A stretch of 64,000 nt of DNA from Litoditis marina (lineage: Eukaryota; Nematoda; Chromadorea; Rhabditida; Rhabditidae): NCBI GenBank assembly GCA_964036275.1, contig OZ038434.1:25775413-25839412 (forward strand), written 5' to 3'. Numbering within the stretch: position 1 is the first letter of the stretch; each line of letters starts with the position of its first letter. The notes under the pieces were generated by a model. The model was given only the letters and a program-made list of their open reading frames with translations. It was not told the origin of the DNA and did not search any database. This document shows positions 39,321-51,329 of the stretch, in pieces. Both the position numbers and the translations under genes were made by a program.

Positions 39321-41270
39321 GCCCAACTTGCAAGAATAAGATTTGGAATAGTTAATTATTTGTATAAAACGATATTAGAAGCTATTCCAAGCGGTTTGGT
39401 CGCCAATTGATAACTTTTGAGTTGCGACGTCAAATACCGTAGTTTTTGCGACGTCATGACGTCGCAAAATTGAACTTGGGCCAAAATGGCCAAACTTGCA
39501 AGAATAAGAATTGGAATAGTTAATTATCTGTATAAAACGATATTAGAAGCTATTCCAAGCGGTTTGGTCGCCAATTGATAACTTTTGAGTTGCGACGTGA
39601 AATACCGTAGTTTTTGCGACGTCATGACGTCGCAAAATTGAACTTGGGCCAAAATGGCCAAACTTGCAAGAATAAGATTTGGAATAGTTAATTATTTGTA
39701 TAAAACGATATTAGAAGCTATTCCAAGCGGTTTGGTCGCCAATTGATAACTTTTGAGTTGCGACGTCAAATACCGTAGTTTTTGCGACGTCATGACGTCG
39801 CAAAATTGAACTTGGGCCAAAATGGCCAAACTTGCAAGAATAAGATTTGGAATAGTTAATTATTTGTATAAAACGATATTAGAAGCTATTCCAAGCGGTT
39901 TGGTCGCCAATTGATAACTTTTGAGTTGCGACGTCAAATACCGTAGTTTTTGCGACGTCATGACGTCGCAAAATTGAACTTGTGCCAAAATGGCCCAACT
40001 TGCAAGAATAAGATTTGGAATAGTTAATTATTTGTATAAAACGATATTAGAAGCTATTCCAAGCGGTTTGGTCGCCAATTGATAACTTTTGAGTTGCGAC
40101 GTCAAATACCGTAGTTTTTGCGACGTCATGACGTCGCAAAATTGAACTTGGGCCAAAATGGCCAAACTTGCAAGAATAAGAATTGGAATAGTTAATTATC
40201 TGTATAAAACGATATTAGAAGCTATTCCAAGCGGTTTGGTCGCCAATTGATAACTTTTGAGTTGCGACGTGAAATACCGTAGTTTTTGCGACGTCATGAC
40301 GTCGCAAAATTGAACTTGGGCCAAAATGGCCAAACTTGCAAGAATAAGATTTGGAATAGTTAATTATTTGTATAAAACGATATTAGAAGCTATTCCAAGC
40401 GGTTTGGTCGCCAATTGATAACTTTTGAGTTGCGACGTCAAATACCGTAGTTTTTGCGACGTCATGACGTCGCAAAATTGAACTTGGGCCAAAATGGCCA
40501 AACTTGCAAGAATAAGATTTGGAATAGTTAATTATTTGTATAAAACGATATTAGAAGCTATTCCAAGCGGTTTGGTCGCCAATTGATAACTTTTGAGTTG
40601 CGACGTCAAATACCGTAGTTTTTGCGACGTCATGACGTCGCAAAATTGAACTTGTGCCAAAATGGCCCAACTTGCAAGAATAAGATTTGGAATAGTTAAT
40701 TATTTGTATAAAACGATATTAGAAGCTATTCCAAGCGGTTTGGTCGCCAATTGATAACTTTTGAGTTGCGACGTCAAATACCGTAGTTTTTGCGACGTCA
40801 TGACGTCGCAAAATTGAACTTGGGCCAAAATGGCCAAACTTGCAAGAATAAGAATTGGAATAGTTAATTATCTGTATAAAACGATATTAGAAGCTATTCC
40901 AAGCGGTTTGGTCGCCAATTGATAACTTTTGAGTTGCGACGTGAAATACCGTAGTTTTTGCGACGTCATGACGTCGCAAAATTGAACTTGGGCCAAAATG
41001 GCCAAACTTGCAAGAATAAGATTTGGAATAGTTAATTATTTGTATAAAACGATATTAGAAGCTATTCCAAGCGGTTTGGTCGCCAATTGATAACTTTTGA
41101 GTTGCGACGTCAAATACCGTAGTTTTTGCGACGTCATGACGTCGCAAAATTGAACTTGGGCCAAAATGGCCAAACTTGCAAGAATAAGATTTGGAATAGT
41201 TAATTATTTGTATAAAACGATATTAGAAGCTATTCCAAGCGGTTTGGTCGCCAATTGATAACTTTTGAGT
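39250..41270 (+). repeat. 4-monomer higher-order repeat, 672 bp
   Basis: CTTGTGCC recurs at 39307, 39979 and 40651, and GACGTGAAATACC at 39599, 40271 and 40943: exactly 672 bp each. About three copies, apparently free of the 167-bp monomer form, and essentially identical. Confidence 0.85.
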
Positions 41271-41639
41271 TGCGACGTGAAATACCGTAGTTTTTGCGAC
41301 GTCATGACGTCGCAAAATTGAACTTGGGCCAAAATGGCCCAACTTGCAAGAATAAGATTTGGAATAGTTAATTATTTGTATAAAACGATATTAGAAGCTA
41401 TTCCAAGCGGTTTGGTCGCCAATTGATAACTTTTGAGTTGCGACGTGAAATACCGTAGTTTTTGCGACGTCATGACGTCGCAAAATTGAACTTGGGCCAA
41501 AATGGCCAAACTTGCAAGAATAAGATTTGGAATAGTTAATTATTTGTATAAAACGATATTAGAAGCTATTCCAAGCGGTTTGGTCGCCAATTGATAACTT
41601 TTGAGTTGCGACGTGAAATACCGTAGTTTTTGCGACGTC

Positions 41640-43810
41640 ATGACGTCGCAAAATTGAACTTGGGCCAAAATGGCCAAACTTGCAAGAATAAGATTTGGAA
41701 TAGTTAATTATTTGTATAAAACGATATTAGAAGCTATTCCAAGCGGTTTGGTCGCCAATTGATAACTTTTGAGTTGCGACGTGAAATACCGTAGTTTTTG
41801 CGACGTCATGACGTCGCAAAATTGAACTTGGGCCAAAATGGCCAATCTTGCAAGAATAAGATTTGGAATAGTTAATTATTTGTATAAAGCGATATTAGAA
41901 GCTATTCCAAGCGGTTTGGTCGCCAATTGATAACTTCTGAGTTGCGACGTCAAATACCGTAGTTTTTGCGACGTCATGACGTCGCAAAATTGAACTTGGG
42001 CCAAAATGGCCAAACTTGCAAAAATAAGATTTGGAATAGTTAATTATTTGTATAAAACGATATCAGAAGCTATTCCAAGCGGTTTGGTCGCCAATTGATA
42101 ACTTTTGAGTTGCGACGTCAAATACCGTAGTTTTTGCGACGTCATGACGTCGCAAAATTGAACTTGGGCCAAAATGGCCAAACTTGCAAGAATGAGATTT
42201 GGAATAGTTAATTATTTGTATAAAACGATATTAGAAGCTATTCCAAGCGGTTTGGTCGTCAATTGATAACTTTTGAGTTGCGACGTCAAATACCTAGTTT
42301 TTGCGACGTCATGACGTCGCAAAATTGAACTTGGGCCAAAATGGCCAAACTTGCAAAAATAAGATTTGGAATAGTTAATTATTTGTATAAAACGATATTA
42401 GAACCTATTCCAAGCGGTTTGGTCGCCAATTGATAACTTTTGAGTTGCGACGTCAAATACCGTAGTTTTTGCGACGTCTCAGACAATTCCCAGCCAATTG
42501 GCCAGCCAATTTTTTATTGGCCGAGCGAGAGAGTGTGCAGGTCAGAGAGACCCAGATGTCTGCGGTCTCATTGACCTGCACACTCTCTCATTTTTGTAGT
42601 TGGCCAATCGCAGAAAATTAGCGCCAACTGTTCTGAGGTCATGACGTCGCAAAATTGAACTTGGGCCAAAATGGCCCAACTTGCAAGAATAAGATTTGGA
42701 ATAGTTAATTATTTGTATAAAACGATATTAGAAGCTATTCCAAGCGGTTTGGTCGCCAATTGATAACTTTTGAGTTGCGACGTCAAATACCTAGTTTTTG
42801 CGACGTCATGACGTCGCAAAATTGAACTTGGGCCAAAATGGCCAAACTTGCAAAAATAAGATTTGGAATAGTTAATTATTTGTATAAAACGATATCAGAA
42901 GCTATTCCAAGCGGTTTGGTCGCCAATTGATAACTTTTGAGTTGCGACGTCAAATACCGTAGTTTTTGCGACGTCATGACGTCGCAAAATTGAACTTGGG
43001 CCAAAATGGCCCAACTTGCAAGAATAAGATTTGGAATAGTTAATTATCTGTATAAAACGATATTAGAAGCTATTCCAAGCGGTTTGGTCGCCAATTGATA
43101 ACTTTTGAGTTGCGACGTCAAATACCTAGTTTTTGCGACGTCATGACGTCGCAAAATTGAACTTGGGCCAAAATGGCCAAACTTGCAAAAATAAGATTTG
43201 GAATAGTTAATTATTTGTATAAAACGATATTAGAAGCTATTCCAAGCGGTTTGGTCGCCAATTGATAACTTTTGAGTTGCGACGTCAAATACCGTAGTTT
43301 TTGCGACGTCATGACGTCGCAAAATTGAACTTGGGCAAAAATGGCCCAACTTGCAAGAATAAGATTTGGAATAGTTAATTATTTGTATAAAACGATATTA
43401 GAAGCTATTCCAAGCGGTTTGGTCGCCAATTGATAACTTTTGAGTTGCGACGTCAAATACCGTAGTTTTTGCGACGTCATGACGTCGCAAAATTGAACTT
43501 GGGCCAAAATGGCCAAACTTGCAAGAATAAGAATTGGAATATTTAATTATCTGTATAAAACGATATTAGAAGCTATTTCAAGCGGTTTGGTCGCCAATTG
43601 ATAACTTTTGAGTTGCGACGTCAAATACCGTAGTTTTTGCGACGTCAAGACGTCGCAAAATTGAACTTGGGCCAAAATGGCCAAACTTGCAAGAATAAGA
43701 ATTGGAATAGTTAATTATTTATATAAAACGATATTAGAAGCTATTCCAAGCGGTTTGGTCGCCAATTGATAACTTTTGAGTTGCGACGTCAAATACCGTA
43801 GTTTTTGCGA
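41640..43810 (+). repeat. Segmental duplication carrying foldback element, copy 1
   Basis: This tract matches 49016-51186 at a constant offset of 7,376 bp, which equals 44 monomers with 16 one-base shortfalls. It contains the CAATCTTGC, GATATCAG, AATGAG, AGAACC series before the foldback element and the GGGCAAAAATGG monomer after it (43333 and 50709). Divergence begins near 43810. Edges approximate. Confidence 0.75.
42479..42637. mobile_element. 159-bp foldback / MITE-like element, copy 1
   Basis: Non-satellite sequence with ends TCAGACA and TGTTCTGA(G), inverted apart from one extra base, and a long internal hairpin. The 18-bp arm 42527-42544 (GAGAGAGTGTGCAGGTCA) is perfectly complementary to 42572-42589; GAGACC/GGTCTC and ATTGGCC/GGCCAAT extend the pairing on either side. 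GTC flanks both ends (42476-42478 and 42638-42640), an apparent 3-bp target duplication. It has no coding capacity. A non-autonomous DNA transposon is the simplest reading; the superfamily cannot be assigned from these ends. Confidence 0.75.
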
Positions 43811-46800
43811 CGTCATGACGTCGCAAAATTGAACTTGGGCAAAAATGGCCCAACTTGCAAGAATAAGATTTGGAATAGTTAATTATTTGTATAAAACGAT
43901 ATTAGAAGCTATTCCAAGCGGTTTGGTCGCCAATTGATAACTTTTGAGTTGCGACGTCAAATACCGTAGTTTTTGCGACGTCATGACGTCGCAAAATTGA
44001 ACTTGGGCCAAAATGGCCAAACTTGCAAGAATAAGAATTGGAATATTTAATTATCTGTATAAAACGATATTAGAAGCTATTTCAAGCGGTTTGGTCGCCA
44101 ATTGATAACTTTTGAGTTGCGACGTCAAATACCGTAGTTTTTGCGACGTCAAGACGTCGCAAAATTGAACTTGGGCCAAAATGGCCAAACTTGCAAGAAT
44201 AAGAATTGGAATAGTTAATTATTTATATAAAACGATATTAGAAGCTATTCCAAGCGGTTTGGTCGCCAATTGATAACTTTTGAGTTGCGACGTCAAATAC
44301 CGTAGTTTTTGCGACGTCAAGACGTCGCAAAATTGAACTTGGGCCAAAATGGCCCAACTTGCAAGAATAAGAATTGGAATAGTTAATTATTTATATAAAG
44401 CGATATTAGAAGCTATTCCAAGCGGTTTGGTCGCCAATTGATAACTTTTGAGTTGCGACGTCAAATACCGTAGTTTTTGCGACGTCATGACGTCGCAAAA
44501 TTGAACTTGGGCAAAAATGGCCCAACTTGCAAGAATAAGATTTGGAATAGTTAATTATTTGTATAAAACGATATTAGAAGCTATTCCAAGCGGTTTGGTC
44601 GCCAATTGATAAGTTTTGAGTTGCGACGTCAAATACCTAGTTTTTGCGACGTCATGACGTCGCAAAATTAAACTTGGGCCAAAATGGCCCAACTTGCAAG
44701 AATAAGATTTGGAATAGTTAATTATTTGTATAAAACGATATTAGAAGCTATTCCAAGCGGTTTGGTCGCCAATTGATAAGTTTTGAGTTGCGACGTCAAA
44801 TACCTAGTTTTTGCGACGTCATGACGTCGCAAAATTAAACTTGGGCCAAAATGGCCCAACTTGCAAGAATAAGATTTGGAATAGTTAATTATTTGTATAA
44901 AACGATATTAGAAGCTATTCCAAGCGGTTTGGTCGCCAATTGATAACTTTTGAGTTGCGACGTCAAATACCGTAGTTTTTGCGACGTCATGACGTCGCAA
45001 AATTGAACTCGGGCAAAAATGGCCAAACTTGCAAGAATGATATTTGGAATAGTTAATTATTTGTATAAAACGATATTAGAAGCTATTCCAAGCGGTTTGG
45101 TCGCCAATTGATAACTTTTGAGTTGCGACGTGAAATACCGTAGTTTTTGCGACGTCATGACGTCGCAAAATTGAACTTGGGCCAAAATGGCCAAACTTGC
45201 AAAAATAAGATTTGGAATAGTTAATTATTTGTATAAAACGATATTAGAACCTATTCCAAGCGGTTTGGTCGCCAATTTATAACTTTTGAGTTGCGACGTC
45301 AAATACCGTAGTTTTTGCGACGTCATGACGTCGCAAAATTGAACTTGGGCCAAAATGGCCCAACTTGCAAGAATAAGATTTGGAATAGTTAATTATTTGT
45401 ATAAATTGATATTAGAAGCTATTCCAAGCGGTTTGGTCGCCAATTGATAACTTTTGAGTTGCGACGTCAAATACCGTAGTTTCTGCGACGTCATGACGTC
45501 GCAAAATTGAACTTGGGCCAAAATGGCCCAACTTGCAAGAATAAGATTTGGAATAGTTAATTATTTGTATAAAACGATATTAGAAGCTATTCCAAGCGGT
45601 TTGGTCGCCAATTGATAACTTTTGAGTTGCGACGTCAAATACCGTAGTTTTTGCGACGTCATGACGTCGCAAAATTGAACTCGGGCAAAAATGGCCAAAC
45701 TTGCAAGAATAAGATTTGGAATAGTTAATTATTTGTATAAATTGATATTAGAAGCTATTCCAAGCGGTTTGGTCGCCAATTGATAACTTTTGAGTTGCGA
45801 CGTCAAATACCGTAGTTTTTGCGACGTCATGACGTCGCAAAATTGAACTTGGGCCAAAATGGCCCAACTTGCAAGAATAAGATTTGGAATAGTTAATTAT
45901 CTGTATAAAACGATATTAGAAGCTATTCCAAGCGGTTTGGTCGCCAATTGATAACTTTTGAGTTGCGACGTCAAATACCGTAGTTTCTGCGACGTCATGA
46001 CGTCGCAAAATTGAACTTGGGCCAAAATGGCCCAACTTGCAAGAATAAGATTTGGAATAGTTAATTATTTGTATAAAACGATATTAGAAGCTATTCCAAG
46101 CGGTTTGGTCGCCAATTGATAACTTTTGAGTTGCGACGTCAAATACCGTAGTTTTTGCGACGTCATGACGTCGCAAAATTGAACTCGGGCAAAAATGGCC
46201 AAACTTGCAAGAATGATATTTGGAATAGTTAATTATTTGTATAAAACGATATTAGAAGCTATTCCAAGCGGTTTGGTCGCCAATTGATAACTTTTGAGTT
46301 GCGACGTCAAATACCGTAGTTTTTGCGACGTCATGACGTCGCAAAATTGAACTTGTGCCAAAATGGCCCAACTTGCAAGAATAAGATTTGGAATAGTTAA
46401 TTATTTGTATAAAACGATATTAGAAGCTATTCCAAGCGGTTTGGTCGCCAATTGATAACTTTTGAGTTGCGACGTCAAATACCTAGTTTTTGCGACGTCA
46501 TGACGTCGCAAAATTGAACTTGGGCCAAAATGGCCAAACTTGCAAAAATAAGATTTGGAATAGTTAATTATTTGTATAAAACGATATCAGAAGCTATTCC
46601 AAGCGGTTTGGTCGCCAATTGATAACTTTTGAGTTGCGACGTCAAATACCGTAGTTTTTGCGACGTCATGACGTCGCAAAATTGAACTTGGGCCAAAATG
46701 GCCCAACTTGCAAGAATAAGATTTGGAATAGTTAATTATCTGTATAAAACGATATTAGAAGCTATTCCAAGCGGTTTGGTCGCCAATTGATAACTTTTGA

Positions 46801-49800
46801 GTTGCGACGTCAAATACCTAGTTTTTGCGACGTCATGACGTCGCAAAATTGAACTTGGGCCAAAATGGCCAAACTTGCAAGAATGAGATTTGGAATAGTT
46901 AATTATTTGTATAAAACGATATTAGAAGCTATTCCAAGCGGTTTGGTCGTCAATTGATAACTTTTGAGTTGCGACGTCAAATACCGTAGTTTTTGCGACG
47001 TCATGACGTCGCAAAATTGAACTTGGGCCAAAATGGCCCAACTTGCAAGAATAAGATTTGGAATAGTTAATTATCTGTATAAAACGATATTAGAAGCTAT
47101 TCCAAGCGGTTTGGTCGCCAATTGATAACTTTTGAGTTGCGACGTCAAATACCTAGTTTTTGCGACGTCATGACGTCGCAAAATTGAACTTGGGCCAAAA
47201 TGGCCAAACTTGCAAAAATAAGATTTGGAATAGTTAATTATTTGTATAAAACGATATTAGAAGCTATTCCAAGCGGTTTGGTCGCCAATTGATAACTTTT
47301 GAGTTGCGACGTCAAATACCGTAGTTTCTGCGACGTCATGACGTCGCAAAATTGAACTTGGGCCAAAATGGCCCAACTTGCAAGAATAAGATTTGGAATA
47401 GTTAATTATTTGTATAAAACGATATTAGAAGCTATTCCAAGCGGTTTGGTCGCCAATTGATAACTTTTGAGTTGCGACGTCAAATACCGTAGTTTTTGCG
47501 ACGTCATGACGTCGCAAAATTGAACTCGGGCAAAAATGGCCAAACTTGCAAGAATGATATTTGGAATAGTTAATTATTTGTATAAAACGATATTAGAAGC
47601 TATTCCAAGCGGTTTGGTCGCCAATTGATAACTTTTGAGTTGCGACGTCAAATACCGTAGTTTTTGCGACGTCATGACGTCGCAAAATTGAACTTGTGCC
47701 AAAATGGCCCAACTTGCAAGAATAAGATTTGGAATAGTTAATTATTTGTATAAAACGATATTAGAAGCTATTCCAAGCGGTTTGGTCGCCAATTGATAAC
47801 TTTTGAGTTGCGACGTCAAATACCTAGTTTTTGCGACGTCATGACGTCGCAAAATTGAACTTGGGCCAAAATGGCCAAACTTGCAAAAATAAGATTTGGA
47901 ATAGTTAATTATTTGTATAAAACGATATCAGAAGCTATTCCAAGCGGTTTGGTCGCCAATTGATAACTTTTGAGTTGCGACGTCAAATACCGTAGTTTTT
48001 GCGACGTCATGACGTCGCAAAATTGAACTTGGGCCAAAATGGCCCAACTTGCAAGAATAAGATTTGGAATAGTTAATTATCTGTATAAAACGATATTAGA
48101 AGCTATTCCAAGCGGTTTGGTCGCCAATTGATAACTTTTGAGTTGCGACGTCAAATACCTAGTTTTTGCGACGTCATGACGTCGCAAAATTGAACTTGGG
48201 CCAAAATGGCCAAACTTGCAAAAATAAGATTTGGAATAGTTAATTATTTGTATAAAACGATATTAGAAGCTATTCCAAGCGGTTTGGTCGCCAATTGATA
48301 ACTTTTGAGTTGCGACGTCAAATACCGTAGTTTCTGCGACGTCATGACGTCGCAAAATTGAACTTGGGCCAAAATGGCCCAACTTGCAAGAATAAGATTT
48401 GGAATAGTTAATTATTTGTATAAAACGATATTAGAAGCTATTCCAAGCGGTTTGGTCGCCAATTGATAACTTTTGAGTTGCGACGTCAAATACCGTAGTT
48501 TTTGCGACGTCATGACGTCGCAAAATTGAACTCGGGCAAAAATGGCCAAACTTGCAAGAATGATATTTGGAATAGTTAATTATTTGTATAAAACGATATT
48601 AGAAGCTATTCCAAGCGGTTTGGTCGCCAATTGATAACTTTTGAGTTGCGACGTCAAATACCGTAGTTTTTGCGACGTCATGACGTCGCAAAATTGAACT
48701 TGTGCCAAAATGGCCCAACTTGCAAGAATAAGATTTGGAATAGTTAATTATTTGTATAAAACGATATTAGAAGCTATTCCAAGCGGTTTGGTCGCCAATT
48801 GATAACTTTTGAGTTGCGACGTCAAATACCGTAGTTTTTGCGACGTCATGACGTCGCAAAATTGAACTTGGGCCAAAATGGCCAAACTTGCAAGAATAAG
48901 AATTGGAATAGTTAATTATCTGTATAAAACGATATTAGAAGCTATTCCAAGCGGTTTGGTCGCCAATTGATAACTTTTGAGTTGCGACGTGAAATACCGT
49001 AGTTTTTGCGACGTCATGACGTCGCAAAATTGAACTTGGGCCAAAATGGCCCAACTTGCAAGAATAAGATTTGGAATAGTTAATTATTTGTATAAAACGA
49101 TATTAGAAGCTATTCCAAGCGGTTTGGTCGCCAATTGATAACTTTTGAGTTGCGACGTGAAATACCGTAGTTTTTGCGACGTCATGACGTCGCAAAATTG
49201 AACTTGGGCCAAAATGGCCAATCTTGCAAGAATAAGATTTGGAATAGTTAATTATTTGTATAAAGCGATATTAGAAGCTATTCCAAGCGGTTTGGTCGCC
49301 AATTGATAACTTCTGAGTTGCGACGTCAAATACCGTAGTTTTTGCGACGTCATGACGTCGCAAAATTGAACTTGGGCCAAAATGGCCAAACTTGCAAAAA
49401 TAAGATTTGGAATAGTTAATTATTTGTATAAAACGATATCAGAAGCTATTCCAAGCGGTTTGGTCGCCAATTGATAACTTTTGAGTTGCGACGTCAAATA
49501 CCGTAGTTTTTGCGACGTCATGACGTCGCAAAATTGAACTTGGGCCAAAATGGCCAAACTTGCAAGAATGAGATTTGGAATAGTTAATTATTTGTATAAA
49601 ACGATATTAGAAGCTATTCCAAGCGGTTTGGTCGTCAATTGATAACTTTTGAGTTGCGACGTCAAATACCTAGTTTTTGCGACGTCATGACGTCGCAAAA
49701 TTGAACTTGGGCCAAAATGGCCAAACTTGCAAAAATAAGATTTGGAATAGTTAATTATTTGTATAAAACGATATTAGAACCTATTCCAAGCGGTTTGGTC

Positions 49801-49854
49801 GCCAATTGATAACTTTTGAGTTGCGACGTCAAATACCGTAGTTTTTGCGACGTC
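42638..49854 (+). repeat. 168-bp satellite array, segment 4
   Basis: Satellite between the two foldback copies. It includes a 3-monomer (504-bp) repeat and a direct 167-bp doublet at about 44.6-44.9 kb whose two units share GATAAGTTTTGAG and CAAAATTAAACTTGGG. CTCGGGC monomers at about 45008, 45680, 46184, 47525 and 48531 show that the 15-monomer family of 33-39 kb was rearranged here. No gene is seen. Confidence 0.98.
43320..44330 (+). repeat. 3-monomer higher-order repeat, 504 bp
   Basis: GGGCAAAAATGG monomers at about 43333 and 43837 are each followed by a GGAATATTTAATTATCTG monomer and then a CAAGACGTC / TATATAAAACG monomer, 504 bp apart. Two copies. Confidence 0.75.
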
Positions 49855-51186
49855 TCAGACAATTCCCAGCCAATTGGCCAGCCAATTTTTTATTGGCCGA
49901 GCGAGAGAGTGTGCAGGTCAGAGAGACCCAGATGTCTGCGGTCTCATTGACCTGCACACTCTCTCATTTTTGTAGTTGGCCAATCGCAGAAAATTAGCGC
50001 CAACTGTTCTGAGGTCATGACGTCGCAAAATTGAACTTGGGCCAAAATGGCCCAACTTGCAAGAATAAGATTTGGAATAGTTAATTATTTGTATAAAACG
50101 ATATTAGAAGCTATTCCAAGCGGTTTGGTCGCCAATTGATAACTTTTGAGTTGCGACGTCAAATACCTAGTTTTTGCGACGTCATGACGTCGCAAAATTG
50201 AACTTGGGCCAAAATGGCCAAACTTGCAAAAATAAGATTTGGAATAGTTAATTATTTGTATAAAACGATATCAGAAGCTATTCCAAGCGGTTTGGTCGCC
50301 AATTGATAACTTTTGAGTTGCGACGTCAAATACCGTAGTTTTTGCGACGTCATGACGTCGCAAAATTGAACTTGGGCCAAAATGGCCCAACTTGCAAGAA
50401 TAAGATTTGGAATAGTTAATTATCTGTATAAAACGATATTAGAAGCTATTCTAAGCGGTTTGGTCGCCAATTGATAACTTTTGAGTTGCGACGTCAAATA
50501 CCTAGTTTTTGCGACGTCATGACGTCGCAAAATTGAACTTGGGCCAAAATGGCCAAACTTGCAAAAATAAGATTTGGAATAGTTAATTATTTGTATAAAA
50601 CGATATTAGAAGCTATTCCAAGCGGTTTGGTCGCCAATTGATAACTTTTGAGTTGCGACGTCAAATACCGTAGTTTTTGCGACGTCATGACGTCGCAAAA
50701 TTGAACTTGGGCAAAAATGGCCCAACTTGCAAGAATAAGATTTGGAATAGTTAATTATTTGTATAAAACGATATTAGAAGCTATTCCAAGCGGTTTGGTC
50801 GCCAATTGATAACTTTTGAGTTGCGACGTCAAATACCGTAGTTTTTGCGACGTCATGACGTCGCAAAATTGAACTTGGGCCAAAATGGCCAAACTTGCAA
50901 GAATAAGAATTGGAATATTTAATTATCTGTATAAAACGATATTAGAAGCTATTTCAAGCGGTTTGGTCGCCAATTGATAACTTTTGAGTTGCGACGTCAA
51001 ATACCGTAGTTTTTGCGACGTCAAGACGTCGCAAAATTGAACTTGGGCCAAAATGGCCAAACTTGCAAGAATAAGAATTGGAATAGTTAATTATTTATAT
51101 AAAACGATATTAGAAGCTATTCCAAGCGGTTTGGTCGCCAATTGATAACTTTTGAGTTGCGACGTCAAATACCGTAGTTTTTGCGA
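49016..51186 (+). repeat. Segmental duplication carrying foldback element, copy 2
   Basis: Counterpart of 41640-43810. One private change seen is GCTATTCTAAGCGG near 50447. The foldback element inside shows no difference from copy 1 by eye. Confidence 0.75.
49855..50013. mobile_element. 159-bp foldback / MITE-like element, copy 2
   Basis: Identical by eye to the element at 42479-42637, with the same GTC flanks (49852-49854 and 50014-50016) and the same surrounding monomer variants. It therefore spread with the array and did not transpose independently. Confidence 0.75.
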
Positions 51187-51329
51187 CGTCAAGACGTCGC
51201 AAAATTGAACTTGGGCCAAAATGGCCCAACTTGCAAGAATAAGAATTGGAATAGTTAATTATTTATATAAAGCGATATTAGAAGCTATTCCAAGCGGTTT
51301 GGTCGCCAATTGATAACTTTTGAGTTGCG

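Larger units (their letters stand above)
24360..42478 (+). repeat. 168-bp satellite array, segment 3
   Basis: Longest uninterrupted satellite stretch, about 18.1 kb. It contains nested higher-order repeats of 9, 15 and 4 monomers. Local oddities include a 2-bp deletion turning TTTGCGACGTCATG into TTTGCGCGTCATG near 31404, GCTGTTCC near 31503, GAACCGATTCC near 33011, GCTTTTCC near 33180 and GGATAAAACG near 34501. Nothing else is seen. Confidence 0.98.
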
